DNA of 64,000 bases from Dolomedes plantarius. Lineage: Eukaryota; Arthropoda; Arachnida; Araneae; Dolomedidae. The stretch spans positions 60,811,119 through 60,875,118 of the forward strand of contig OU015501.1 in the NCBI GenBank assembly GCA_907164885.2, given 5' to 3'. The notes beneath the pieces are model-generated. The model was given only the letters and a program-made list of their open reading frames with translations. It ran no database searches and had not been told where the DNA came from. Shown in pieces: positions 43,941-61,912 of this stretch. Within the stretch, counting starts at the first letter, position 1, and each line of letters begins with the position of its first letter. Position numbers and translations under genes: made by a program.

Positions 43941-45002
43941 TATGAGGCGCATCCACAAAGAACCGATTGGGTGTAAAAAAATTAGGAAGATGTTTCTGAA
44001 AGATTTGTCAAATGTTAAAACGTATATTACACTCCTTTACTACGTAGTCACTATATTTATTGGGGTATTTGTTGCATCATGAGACTAGCCTTTTTATTCC
44101 TTCGTCAAAGAAACTCCAACTTATTCAGCCATCCTTTCACAACGTCTTTTGTTTCTTGTCCTCTTGCAGTGTTAAGTTGTACAAAAGTAAATATTGCAAG
44201 GATTTTACCGAATATTCTGCCTAAATATTTCGTATAATCAAATAACAGGCCTGTTTTGTTTGAATCAATTTTCCTGGGGGAATCGCTCGATAGTTCTGTA
44301 AATCAGTTCTGTTCGGATACTGTCAATTAATGAACATAAAAAGTAACATTCTGATGGAAAGGAAACATAACTCATAGAATCCTATGTTTTGAACGTAGAA
44401 CCAAGTTTTAAACTACTATACCTGTGAAAAAAAACCATGCATTACATGATTACACATAGACCATGTACTTCACAGACTGACTGGCCAAAAATCTCTTCAT
44501 GAGAAGAAACAAATGGTAATCGCTAGGAGCTATGTCGGGACTATACAGTGGTTAAAAAAAATTTCCTAACCAAACTATTCAAATAATGCACGTGTGCAGA
44601 CGGCGGTGTTGTTCAAGAAACTCCAGTGGTCAGTAACTCACGCCGTCGAATCGGAATTGCTCGACGCAGCTTCTTGGAGTTTCACAGTATCGGATTCAGC
44701 ATTTATGGTCGTACCGCACGAGCATTTATTGCGTTCAAAAATTTTATCACCGCACTTCACAGCTGGCAGGATTTTAGATTTTAATGTCCACTTCAAACTA
44801 ACACAGCAAAGCGAGACGACTTTATAGGAAAGGGGTGGTCAAGCTCCTTGATAGTCCGAGCCTTTTTTCAAAATTTGAAATTTTTCGCGAGCCGCAATTA
44901 AATATGCATTTAAAAAGGTATTAAAATTTTTTTACAGAAATTATATTTATTGAAAACATAAAAGTACAAAATATGTGTATTGAATTTAAAATTTAAACAC
45001 AT

Positions 45003-46930
45003 TTATTTTACTTCTCTTGATAATTCTTTACAATTTGGTGAATAATTGGTGACAGCACTTCTCAGTAATTCTTTGAGATGCTGGTTAGTTAATACTGATC
45101 GGTGTTTGGATTTCACGAATTTTAAAGTGGAATAAAATGATTCACATAAGTACGTTGTTCCGAATATTGAAATAATTCGACAAGCAGCCTTTTTTAATTC
45201 AGGATACTTCGATTCTGGTTCAAATTTCCAAAATTCAGTAATCGGCGTCGACTTATGTTTTAATTGTAGAGCTTGATCTTGCATCTCTTAATTCTAATTC
45301 TCCAAATGCTTTTTGGGTCATAATTATATTGGAAATGGAAAACTCACCTTGAATTATGTTAATTTCAAATGGATTCAGAAAAAATCAAGAGACGATTTAA
45401 AATATTTAAAGTCTTGAAATCTATTTTGGAATTCCGTCAATATTCCTTCTAGCTTTTTTTATATACTCGTCGAGTTTCTTGTTTAATATTGGAACAAATT
45501 TTTTTAATTCGAAGAAAATGACAAAATGTTTTATTTTTAATGTCCTTTTGAAAAAGTTGTAATTTAGTTTGAAAACTAAATATACACTGTGAGAGGTCAG
45601 ATATTTTATCTTTCCCCTGCAATTGTAAATTCAGTGTTTGCAAAAGTTCCATGACATCAGTCAAAAACAAACTTGTAACCACTCGTCATCGTCTAATTCT
45701 AAATAGGTTATTTCCTTTTCTTTTAGAAATGCAGTTATCGGATCAAACAAATCCACAAATCGATTTAATACGTTGTAGCTAGATAACCATCTAACAATGG
45801 AAAAGAAATTAATGTCATTTGGAAATTCTTCGTCCTTTAATTCTTCAAGGAAATTTTTGAATTGTCGATGATTTTTTGCATTGGTGCGAAAGTAATTTAC
45901 AATGTGTAACACTGTTTTCATAACATCAGGATATTTTAAATATTTTGTAACGAGATGTTCTCGGTGAATTATGCAGTGAATCGGTATGAATTGTGGAATT
46001 TGAGAGTCATCTCTTAAAAGCCCAACTGAATTACTGAATTTTACTGCCGATTACTGAATTTTGGAAATTTGAACCAGAATCGAAGTATCCTGAATTAAAA
46101 AAGGCTGCTTGTCGAATTATTTCAATATTCGGAACAACGTACTTATGTGAATCATTTTATTCCACTTTAAAATTCGTGAAATCCAAACACCGATTTTTTA
46201 AGACGATTTTTAAGACGATTTTTTTTACCCAGCATTGCCGGAGCTCCATGAGTTGCAATGCTTACAAGTTTATTAAGAGGCACATCAAAAGTTTTCATTA
46301 TGGAATCTAATGCATTTTTAATATCGACATCGCGGGTTGACTCTTGAAGTGCTACTAAATCTAATAATTATTCTTTAACAGCGAAGTCAGGTGAAACAAA
46401 ACTTATGAAAACTGCCAATTGCGGAAGATCTGTGATATCTGTCGATTCGTCAAGGGCTAAGTTGAATGCAATACAGTTCAAATCACTTTTTAAATTATAT
46501 TCAAGAGATGTATTAATTGCAGTTATGCGTCGTTCGGTTGTGTGTCTCGAGATGGGAATTTGCGAAACTTTGTGCAATGCTGCATTATTTGGATCTAAAA
46601 CTAAGTACATCTTCCAAGTTTTTTTTAATAAACTCTCCCTCTCCATATGGGCGTTTTGCACGAGCAATATTCCAGGCAATAACAAAACTGGCTTCAGCCA
46701 CATTAGCTTGATTGCTAAAGGTCATCAAAATTGACTTTATTTAAATTTGATTTTAAAGAAGCAAGTTTATCTGATCTTAATTGGGAAGATACTGATTAGA
46801 AAACTGAGGATGATTGGTTTCATAATGTCGACGTAAATTGCTAGCTTTATAATTTTTGACCGTAGAATTGCAAATAACACAATGCTTTTCCGTTATTGAA
46901 AATAAAAGAAATTCTCCCACTCATTAACTT
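45003..46930 (-). pseudogene. hAT transposase pseudogene
   Basis: Minus strand. The C-terminal dimerisation block reads FGTTYLCESFYSTLKFVKSK and HLKELLRSAV and ends at 45003. Upstream are YFRTNAKNHRQFKNFLEEL, VRWLSSYNVLNRFVDL, LALDESTDITDLPQLAVFIS (a catalytic-region motif) and KCMWL-like ends, matching GTF2IRD2/ZBED-type hAT proteins. A BED-finger-like stretch near 46780-46930 is degraded. There are several frameshifts and stops. Part of the C-terminal coding (45108-45242) occurs again inverted at 46060-46193. Confidence 0.85.
46060..46193 (+). repeat. Inverted duplicate of the hAT C-terminal coding segment
   Basis: On the plus strand this stretch reads the same peptide (FWKFEPESKYPELKKAACR and FGTTYLCESF) that the hAT gene encodes on the minus strand at 45108-45242. 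The two copies are almost identical, so the inversion-duplication is recent relative to the rest of the element. It breaks the transposase middle. Confidence 0.85.
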
Positions 46931-48061
46931 CTATTTTCTTGCTCGTATTTTCTTTTTTTATTTTCGTTCTGTCGTCATATTTTTAAAAGAACTGGAAATA
47001 AAGAAATTTAGAAAATACAAGTTGTGTTATTTAAACAATAACACGTGTCACATACTATGAAACAAATTATAGTTAACTTACCAAAAATTCCAGATTACGA
47101 ATTATATCCGTAGCAAGAGTGATACAAATTGTTTCCTCCAGAGCATAATGTCAACTGTCCGTTGCAATGAAAGTTTACAAATTAAAAATCGGTCTGGAGT
47201 CTGTCGATTCCGCCACTGTTTATGTTTGTTCGCGCACTTTTCGATGAGTCGTCATTCTTAATTTGGACGGAAATGAAATTCGTTACAACGTTGCACTTAG
47301 TCTTTCATATTTGTTATCAGTAATTTAAAAGGTTAACCAACCCTTTTTACCCCAGCAACTATCTTCTCTAATGAGTAGAGGGCGCTACGCGCCACGAGGA
47401 AGTGTCCTCTCATTATTTTTGTCTTTAAAAAGAGGGGCTTCCGGGGAAAAACTCCCTCCAGACAGGCGTTGGAGTTAATCTAATACCGTTGAATGTGGTT
47501 CTTCCTAATGTTAAAATTGCATATGTAAATATAATTAAATTAATTATGTGCTATTGTAATTAAATATCTTCACCATCTGAGATGGCGTTAGACCCGACTG
47601 CAGTTAGCTGATTTATTTTCGACGCTGAGTCCGACTGGTGGCGTTCTTTCCCGCCATAAGTAATGACCGTCGGACGCCGAACACTGGATAAAATCGTGAA
47701 GTTTCCACTTCATGCTGCTGTCAAGAGTTGTCGCCGTCAGCCGCTGTTTTGCTTTTAATATCTATTTAGTTTTGGTTGGCGATGAACGTTGAAGCAACCC
47801 TCGTTCCCGCCACAAGACATTTTAAAACACATACGGAGCGATAATTTTTTTAAAAATATAACAAAAATGAAAAGGGAACTCGGGTACATTTATCGAGAGC
47901 CACAAATCTTTCAAGGAGCCGCAGTTTGGCCACCCCTGTTATAGAACAATATAATTCATACCAAATGAAGCATCATACTTCCAGAAACCGAATGACGGCA
48001 ATGTCGTTACAATGTGACATGCGCACGATCAATCGATTCTTACTTTGTGGATGCGCCTCGT

Positions 48062-48867
48062 ATTTCTGCTAAGTTTAATTATAGTCAAATTGATATCTCG
48101 ATTTGAGTGAAGTTGAAATGATCTCATCCAAGTAAATTAATGGATGTAATAAGATTGATTGCACGTCCTGTTCAGAAGGTTATATGCGTGTGTTATTACG
48201 TAACATGTACTGACGAACAGATGTGTTGTTCCTACAATTTTATCATTTGATTTAGTTGATTAATATAAAGTTTCGAGAACCAACAGGTTTTATTTTGTTT
48301 AAATGCGAGATTAAGTTTGTTAAATGTAGCACTTCGCATTCATGGTATGATAACAGGATTTTGATTAAGGGTGTATGAAGTTGCATAAAGAGATTTATTA
48401 GATAGTAATGTTAACGAGTAAATGCTAATAGATAAATATGTGTACCCTCATGTTCCTTTTAACAGTTAAGGATTTTGGAATCTTCACCCTAAAAACATGA
48501 AATGCTTAAAATGCTAATAGTACATATTCTAAACTCTTTATTCTTCTAACGTCAATGGTATAATTATTTTATAAACTTGGTGACATAACGCCACAGCTAA
48601 ATTTTCCTGATGAACATGGCCGAATCTGCAGCGAGATAAAGGGGGAAAAATTTTTAGTGCTTAAACATTAATGTCCTTTGAAATTGACAATTTTTAAGGC
48701 TGAGAATTTCCGTACGTGAAGAGTACAAAGGAAAATTGCTCCGACAGCCGTTGAATTAAGTGGCCAAATTAGTAGCAGAAATAATTTTTCGAAAGTATAT
48801 TTTTAGAATTTTTTTATTCAATAAATCACAGGTTTAACTCTATATGAATGACATGTTAAAGTTCTTT
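48062..48867. other. AT-rich DNA, no feature recognised
   Basis: Nothing recognised on either strand between the mariner end and the inverted repeat. Confidence 0.5.
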
Positions 48868-49500
48868 AAAACATTAATAGGTTTTTTCACAGGTATGGTA
48901 GTTTAAAACTTTGTTCGCCGACCCCATAGGATTCTACGAGTTATGTTTCCTTTCCATCAGAATGTTACTCTTTATGGATTCTTTATGTTCATTAAATGAC
49001 AGTATCCGAACAGAACTGATTTGCAGAACTACCAAGCGATTCCCTCAGGAAAATTTATTCAAACAAAACAGGCCTGTTATTGAATTTACGAAATATTTAG
49101 CCAGAATATTCGTAAAATCCTTGCAATATTTACTTTTGTACGACTTAACACTGTAAGAGTTTGTCGCGATGAAGGAAAACATAGAATATAGCTATAGAAT
49201 CAGTGGGGTAAAGATTGGTACAAACATTGGTTGAAAATATCTTTACACAATTAATGAAAAGAATTATTCGTCCACACGAAGCCTAATTAGACCGTTTACT
49301 AGATTTTTAAAGCAACTTTCGAGCTGCTATAAAACATCTACTTCAACAGGAAGACGAACGCCAGTGCCCTGGCTATCCATCATCATAGGTCACTTTGAAA
49401 TGATCTGTAGTTAATATCTATTTTGATAGGTTACTTAAGTTCTAATAGAATAGATACCGACATGGAAAAATATTTTAAAAAACTGACATTATCAAGAACT

Positions 49501-49506
49501 TTTATT
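49501..49506 (-). terminator. Polyadenylation signal of the ERH-like gene
   Basis: TTTATT on the plus strand is AATAAA on the minus strand, about 20 bases past the ERH-like stop codon (49526-49528). Its position makes a very short 3' untranslated region. Confidence 0.6.
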
Positions 49507-49525
49507 GACATAAATCTGAAATAAG

Positions 49526-55550
<6,025 letters not shown>

Positions 55551-56564
55551 GGCGTTACCGAATTCCAAGATCGTAGCACACAGATTAATCGAGCACTCTT
55601 ATTTATTTAGCGCCATCGAGATTAAAAATGCACTTGCTGTTGCCAGTTTTTAAGAAGAAAATTGTATGTAAAATCTATATATTTAAGTTGCTAAGCCGAC
55701 TTTTTGGGCAGTCCGTGAGAGAAAACTACTGGATCAATGTGCTTCATTTTGGTCTTAAACGAAAGATTGTAATCCGTAGATTTGTCAAATTTGGCTTTTG
55801 TAACCGCAATTTCTATTAATTAGCAATAATTTACAAGTAAAATTGATTTCTGCGCATGCTTAGTGGCATGTTTAAATCTGTCTTTAGAAACTCACTGTTT
55901 CTGTGCATGCTCAGTGACATGTTTTAATAAGCACGTTTATTCCGAGGAGTCTCTCTAGATCTCTCTCTGCCATTTTTATTTTTATGATAATTATGTTTGT
56001 GAAATATAAGATTAAACCTCATGGAAATTGTTTATTTCGCGCTGTTTAATTAGCGATAATTTGCAATTAAAAAATAAAACAAAACTGCTTTCTGCGCATG
56101 GTCAGTGACATTTTTAAATCTGGCTTTAGATACTCACTAAGCACGAGTCCGCTTAAACATATTAATTTGCTTCTGCGCATTATTATGATTTTCAACATTT
56201 GGCAATGATGTGTTGGGTATAATTTGTGTATTAGTGCATTTATTTACCATCTAGCCGTCATGTTTTGACGGGTACCAACTAGTCTATATATTTAAGTTGC
56301 TAAGCCGACTTTTTGGGCAGTTCGTGAGAGAAAACTACTGCATCAATTTGCTTCATAATAGTCTTAAACGAAAGATTGTAATCTGCAGATTTGTCAAATT
56401 TGGTTTTTGTACCTGAAATTTCTATTAATTAGCGATAATTTACAATTAAAAATTGATTTCTGCGCATGCTGAAATGCATGTATAAATCTGTCTTTAGAAA
56501 CTCACTGTTTCTGCGCATGCTCAGTGACACGTTTTAATGATAAACATGTTTGTTCCGAGGAGTC

Positions 56565-56814
56565 TGTAGTGTCTGCGATGCTACGACCCCCGGCAGAGTG
56601 TCTGATATTTTGGCGAACGACCACCAGATCGCGCTTACGTCGGCCAATGATATTCATTCCCTCCCAGCGCTCAAGGAGAGCGAAAAAGAGACTCTCTCTC
56701 TCGTTTTGTACGGCAGCGGACGCTGCATAATATTTTCTATGTTAAGCTTTGTTAAATAAATATAGTCTTTTAATGTGGAAGATATCATCAGTTATCCTCG
56801 CAGAACACGCTACA
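56565..56814 (+). repeat. 5' LTR of the Gypsy element
   Basis: Begins TGTAGTGTCTGCG and ends CAGAACACGCTACA, giving TG...CA ends of about 250 bp. AATAAA near 56754 may be its polyadenylation signal. ATGGTGACTATGGAC at about 56825 may be the primer-binding site, so the true LTR end could lie up to 12 bases further right. The repeated tail at 61913-61947 extends to CTTCACTAAA, leaving this open. Confidence 0.7.
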
Positions 56815-56927
56815 TCTTCACTAAAATGGTGACTATGGACTTCTGTTGATTCAAAACTTTTCCGTGTCGACTCATCACTATCGGTTTGGACTACTTTCTT
56901 TTTGTGGACATTTCGTTAACCCTCGCA

Positions 56928-57680
56928 ATGGCTGAACAATCGGCAGTGAAAATGCCTCCTTTCAATTTAACTGATTCCCACCTCTGGTTCCACATGGTGG
57001 AGGCAACGTTCCAGCTTGCGACTCCGAAACCCTTCACAGAAAGCAAGACCAAATTTAATTATTACTTATCCCTTCTCGCTCCCGAAGTTTCTGCAACCGT
57101 TCGTGACGTCATAATTAACCACGACAAGGACGATCCTTACAAAATATTGAAGGAGGAAATAATCTCTCGCTGCGGAGAAACCAAAACCCAAGAACTGCGC
57201 CGTTTGCTGGCTGGGGAGCAGCTCGGAGACAGAAAACCTACTGAACTATTACTCAGTATGCAACGCAGAGCAGAATCTCATAACATTTCGGATTCTTTGT
57301 TACTGGAACTATTTTTGAACCAGCTACCTTCCAACGTTCAATCAATTTTGGCTTCTATTCCATCTTTAACTCCATCAAAAGCGGCGGAAGTATCAGATCG
57401 TATAATTGAAGTATCTTCATCAGAAGTAAGTCAGATTTCCACCAAGAACTTTATATCTAATAATAATGAATCCGCATTATTGAGTGAAATTAAAGCACTT
57501 CGTAAAGAAGTTGCTGCTTTGCGAAAATCGAGAAGCTCATCTCGAAACCGGAACTCCTTTCATTTTCGGAATCGAAAGAACAGTGTTTCATCTTCTCCTC
57601 ATAGAGATTCAAAAATTTGTTTTTATCACAGAAGATTTAAATCGAACGCAAGAAAATGTGTCCAGCCCTGTAACAATTAG
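56928..57680 (+). CDS. Gypsy gag
   Basis: Gag forms the particle that packages the element RNA. This open frame of 250 residues starts at MAEQSAVKMPPF, about 100 bases after the putative primer-binding site. It has an N-terminal capsid-like region (LWFHMVEATFQ; ELRRLLAGEQLGDRKPTELL; LFLNQLPSNVQ), typical of insect and spider Gypsy/Mag gag. A Ser/Arg-rich linker follows, then the motif CFYHRRFKSNARKCVQPC, which replaces a CCHC knuckle. An upstream ATG at 56886 is in frame but less likely. No disabling mutation was seen in gag itself. Confidence 0.85.
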   Translation: MAEQSAVKMPPFNLTDSHLWFHMVEATFQLATPKPFTESKTKFNYYLSLLAPEVSATVRDVIINHDKDDPYKILKEEIISRCGETKTQELRRLLAGEQLGDRKPTELLLSMQRRAESHNISDSLLLELFLNQLPSNVQSILASIPSLTPSKAAEVSDRIIEVSSSEVSQISTKNFISNNNESALLSEIKALRKEVAALRKSRSSSRNRNSFHFRNRKNSVSSSPHRDSKICFYHRRFKSNARKCVQPCNN

Positions 57681-58769
57681 GAAAATGCCAACGGGCAAGA
57701 GTAACGGCGACTTATGTCGTGCCGCCAACAAACTGTCGTCTTTTTATCTGTGACAGAACAACAAATGTTTCTTTTCTCATCGATACAGGAAGTGATTGCT
57801 CAATCATTCCTGCTACTAAAAATGAAAAGAAGCTTACACCGATTCAGACTTTTACAGCTGCTAATAATTCTTCAATTAAAGTTTTCGAGAAGAAATTGTT
57901 AACTTTGGATTTTGGTCTTCGTCGAAAGTTCGTGTTTCCATTTTACATTTGCGATGTTTCGAATGCAATAGTAGGTGCTGATTTTCTGTACTATTTTAAT
58001 TTGAAACCTGACGTTATAAATCGGCGTTTAAATGATATTAATACTAAGTTAAATTGTCATGGCATTTTTAAACATTCTGAAATTGTTTCTATTAAAACTG
58101 TTTATGGTGATAATTTTTATATTAAATTGTTAAAAGAGTTTCCTCAAATAACGAAGCCTATTTGCACTGACCAAATTATTAAACATAATGTTGTCCATCA
58201 TATCGAAACTTTTGACTCACCAGTTTTCGCTAAACCTCGTCGTCTCGCACCGGATAGGTTAAAAATAGCGAAAACTGAATTTCAACATATGATAGATTTA
58301 GGCCATATGCGCCCATCTAAAAGTAATTTTTCTTCTCCTTTACATTTAGTGCCCAAGAAAGGCAGTTTGGACTGACGTCCAGTAGGCGATTATCGCACTT
58401 TAAATTCTCAAACAATTAAGGACAAATATCCTTTTCCTAACATCATGGATTTTACGAGTGAATTGCATGGCACCAAAACATTTTCTCATATCGATTTAAT
58501 AAAAGCATATCATCAGATTCCTATCGCGCCTGAAGATATACATAAAACCGCGATTATAACTCCCTTTGGCTTATTTGAAAACACCCGAATGCAGTTTGGT
58601 CTCTGCAATGCTTCTAGTACATTTCAAAGGTTCATTGATGAAGTCGTCAGGGGTCTGGATGGTGTATATGCCTTCATTGATGACATATTAATTGCATCTT
58701 GTTCTCATGAAGAACATGCACAGCATCTAAGAGCACTTTTCAATAGATTAGATTATTATGGTTTAACTA

Positions 58770-59989
58770 CACTGAAGTGCCACTGAATTAGGGATAGCAA
58801 AGCCTATGCAAATTGTGTAGCGCTGCGCATCATGTATGCGCAAGTGAGGGTGCTGTGGTAACTGCATATATAGCGCGTACTGTGGTTGTTCTGAATTAGT
58901 TGTTGGAATTGCCAGTATGGGTAAACTGCCTGATTTAGACGCCTTCGATCGCGGACAAATCGTATGTGCGCGACGCATGGGCCATTCAATTTTCGAAATC
59001 GTCAGACAGCTAGGATTTTCAAGGTCGACAGTGTCAAGAGTATACCAAGAATACATGGATGGTGGAAAAAAAACTAGCGATCGGGCAAACTGCAAAGGAC
59101 AATTAGCCTTGACAGTGCGTGGTGAGAGACGGCTCAGGCATATTGTACGTAGCCAGCGAAGCCAAACATTAGCTCAAATTACCACCCAGTTTAATGACGG
59201 TGCCAGTCGTACAGTCTTTAAACGGACTGTGCAACGCTCGCTTCACCGTATGGATTTCGGGAGCCGTCGACCTACGAGAGTACCATTGCTCTATACTCGC
59301 CATCGGGCTGCACGTCTTGCCTGGGCAAGAGTGCACAGAGACTGGAGTGTAGAGGACTGGAAACGAGTAGCATGGAGTGATGAGTCTCGATTCCGACTAC
59401 TTAACGCCGACGGGAGGCTGAGAATATGGCATCAGGCTCATGAAGCCATGGATCCTGTATGCCTGGCTGGAACTGTACAAGGGCATGGTGGCTCAATCAT
59501 GGTCTGGGGTGTTTTTTCGTGGCACAGTTTGGGATCTTTGGTGCGTGTACCAACCCCCCTCAATGCAATTCGGTACGTAGAGTTGCTGGGTGATCACCTC
59601 CATCCGTTTATGCTGTTCTGTTATCCGCACGGTAATTTAGTTTTCCAGCAAGACAACTGTACCTCTCACAAGTCCCGGTTGGATACTGGCTGGTTGGATG
59701 AGCATTCCTCTGACTTCTCTGTCATGAATTGGCCACCTAGAAGCCCAGACTTAAATCCTATTGAGCATCTTTGGGATGTTTTGGAACAAGGCGTGAAAGG
59801 CCATCATACAGCACCAAAGAACCTTACTGAATTATGGACAGCTTTAGCCAATATTTGGCAAGCCATTCCCGTGTAACGTTTCCAGAAACTTGTTGAATCT
59901 ATGCCTCGTCGTGTGGCAGCCGTTATCAAGGCCAGAGGAGGCCCAAGTCGTTACTAGGTAGGTATCCCTAATTCAGTGGCACTTCAGTG
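58770..59989 (+). mobile_element. Tc1/mariner element nested in Gypsy RT, almost intact
   Basis: The ends CACTGAAGTGCCACTGAATT and AATTCAGTGGCACTTCAGTG are perfect inverted repeats extending to about 28 bases (through AGGGATA), next to TA (58768-58769, 59990-59991). At 1220 bp it is full length. Perfect ends and a single coding lesion suggest it is the youngest insertion in this nest. Confidence 0.95.
58917..59958 (+). pseudogene. Tc1/mariner (DD36E-spaced) transposase with one premature stop
   Basis: It begins MGKLPDLDAFDRGQIVCARR (helix-turn-helix; second HTH around IVRSQRSQTLAQITTQFNDG). Catalytic: VAWSDESRF (D), FQQDNCTSHKS (D), RSPDLNPIEHLWD (E), with 36 residues between the second D and E by my count. 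GRLRIW and GSIMVWGVFS are the usual conserved blocks. Translation stops at a TAA at 59874-59876 after 319 residues. In the same frame the normal C-terminus (RFQKLVESMPRRVAAVIKAR) continues to 59958. The family closely resembles proteins annotated as Tcb1-like in arthropod genomes. Confidence 0.92.
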
Positions 59990-61912
59990 TATTAATCCTT
60001 CTAAATGTTCTTTTGGTCAAGATAATTTAGATTTTTTAGGATTCAAAATTTCTGAAAAAGACCTAGAACCTTTGACTGATCGTGTTGATGCAATTTTAAA
60101 ATTTCCCAAACCTGATTCAACTACTGAATTACGTAGATTTTTAGGATTATATAATTTTTATAGACGTTTCAGTCCTAAAGCGGCTCATATTTTGTCACCT
60201 GTAAATAAATTTTTAGAAGGGAAACGAAATAAAAAGAAATCAACTAGACCATCTAAAAAGCCAGATCCACCTTTAAATGGGTCTGATGAAGCTAATAAAT
60301 CATTTTCTGACGCAAAACAAGCTGTCGCTGATGCAACACTTTTAAAATATCCTATACCTGGTGCTCAATTAAGCCTATGGACTGATGCGTCAGATGTTGC
60401 AATTGGCAGTTCACTAATGCAATTTCGTGACAATAAATGGGAACCAATAGCTTTCTTTTCCACTAAGTTAAGTAAAAGTCAAATAAATTGGTCAACATAC
60501 GATCGTGAATTATTGGCTATATATGCTTCAATAAAAAAATTTCGTCATATGCTTGATGGCAGAATTTTTTTCCATTTTCACAGACCAAAAACCTCTTATT
60601 TACGCGTTCAAACAAAAACCAGATAAATGCTCACCGCATCAATTAAGACACCTAGATGACATATCTCAATTTTCAACAGATATTCTCCATGTTAAAGGCA
60701 GTGAGACATTATTGCAGATACTCTTTCAAGTATTGAGATAATTGAGATTGGCTAAACCTCCATCTTTAGATTTTAAAAAACTTGAGCAAGAACAACAAAA
60801 CGATTTGGAATTAAACCAAATATTAAATTCAAATGATACATCTTTGAAATTACAAAAACATTACTTTCCCCTAGAAGATGTAAATTTAATGTGATTTTTC
60901 AACAAAACAACCGCGACCATTTATTCCACAATCTTTTAGACAAACTATTTTTGATAACTTACATTTTTTATCTCATCCTGGCGCGTTTTCAACCACAAAT
61001 TTAATTTCGAAACGTTTTGTCTGGCCTAACATGAAGGTGGATATCAAAAATAAAGTTCGTTCTTGTGACAAATGTCAGCGAGCAAAAATATTTAAACACA
61101 CCAAAGCTCCACTCAGCACATTTGCTCAACCGGACGCTCGATTTTCCCACATCCATTTAGATTTCATTGGTCCCCTTCCGATTTCTGATGGTAAACAATA
61201 TTGCCTTACAATAATTGATAGATTTACCAGATGGCCTGAAATAATTCCCACGACTGACATGACAGCCGAAACAACCGCTCAAGCACTTATGCACGGCTGG
61301 ATATCCCGTTTTGGTACACCTGTAACAATAACGACTGATCAGGGACGGAATTTCGAGTCAAATCTTTTCCGTGAATTAACACAAATTTTGGGCTGTCATC
61401 GTATCTATTCCAATTCTTATCATCCTCAAAGTAACTGTATGATAGAAAGATTTCACAGGCAACTTAAAAGTTCAATAATAGCCCATGAAAATAACAAATG
61501 GACGGAAATTTTACCCGTAGTTTTATTAGGCATTCGTACAGCTTTAAAAGTAGACATCAATGCAACTTGTGCACAGCTGATTTACGGTACATCATTACGA
61601 TTACCTTCAGATCTCTTAAGCACAGATTCTTTATCTCCACCAGTAACACAAAATTATGTAACAAATTTAATGTCTATGATGAGAAAATTAAACCCAATAG
61701 CTGCATCCACACACGGTAACAATAATTTCTATGTGAACCCAAATTTAAAATCATGTTCTCATGTATTTTTAAGAAGTGACAAAATTCGTCCTCCATTAAC
61801 AGCTCCATACACCGGACCTCATTTGGTAATAGAACGTTCTCATAAAACATTTGTAATTGAAGTTAATGGTAAAAACACAACCGTATCAATTGATCAGATT
61901 AAACCTGCCTAA

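Larger units (their letters stand above)
44830..47938 (-). mobile_element. hAT element (BED/GTF2IRD2-ZBED-like) nested in the mariner
   Basis: An 8-base duplication TTATAGGA / TTATAGAA lies at 44822-44829 and 47939-47946. The ends AAGGGGTGGTCAAGCTCC and, inverted, CAGGGGTGGCCAAACTGC are hAT-like, followed by the GCGAGCCGC and GAGCCGCAG motif common near ends of this group. The minus-strand transposase remnant fills the interior. The 5' part (47340-47900) is a GC-richer non-coding leader. Confidence 0.88.
43943..48060 (-). mobile_element. Mariner element carrying a hAT element
   Basis: Ends TGAGGCGCATCCACAAAGAA and, inverted, CGAGGCGCATCCACAAAGTA, each next to TA (43941-43942, 48061-48062). 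Without the nested hAT it is about 1.0 kb, normal for mariner. On the minus strand a decayed transposase shows LYSPDIAPSDYHLFLLMKRF (about 44480-44550), the third-Asp block of mariner enzymes, and VVKGWLNKLEF near the C-terminus (about 44100-44150). A foreign segment (44167-44440) that recurs inverted at 48868-49154 interrupts these two blocks. Confidence 0.88.
44167..49154. repeat. Inverted pair of about 275 bp (44167-44440 and 48868-49154)
   Basis: Both copies share, in opposite orientation, TACAAAAGTAAATATTGC, AATAACAGGCCTGTTTTGTT, TCTGTTCGGATACTGTC, GATGGAAAGGAAACATAACT and AGTTTTAAACTA. One copy is inside the mariner and the other 0.8 kb outside it. No coding or element ends were recognised. 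It is an unnamed repeat whose second copy probably inserted into the mariner, or an inverted duplication. Confidence 0.8.
57719..61912 (+). pseudogene. Gypsy pol (protease-RT-RNase H-integrase), broken
   Basis: Protease: FLIDTGSDCSIIP. Reverse transcriptase: SNFSSPLHLVPKK, then a TGA (58373-58375) where Trp is normal, HIDLIKAYHQIPI, MQFGLCNASSTFQ and YAFIDDILIAS with the catalytic Asp pair. The Tc1/mariner element (58770-59989) interrupts the thumb; the frame continues correctly after its TA. RNase H: LSLWTDASDVAIGSSL and YDRELLAIY, with a frameshift near 60570. Degenerate DNA follows to about 60940. Integrase: HHCC zinc finger (about 60945-61078, CDKCQ), catalytic LDFIGPL, TTDQGRNFES and MIERFHR, open to 61912. 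At least one stop, one or more frameshifts and the insertion make it inactive. Confidence 0.88.

Noticed and set aside
56524..56759. Two overlapping 68-69-codon frames
   Set aside because: They are in the Gypsy LTR, which is non-coding.
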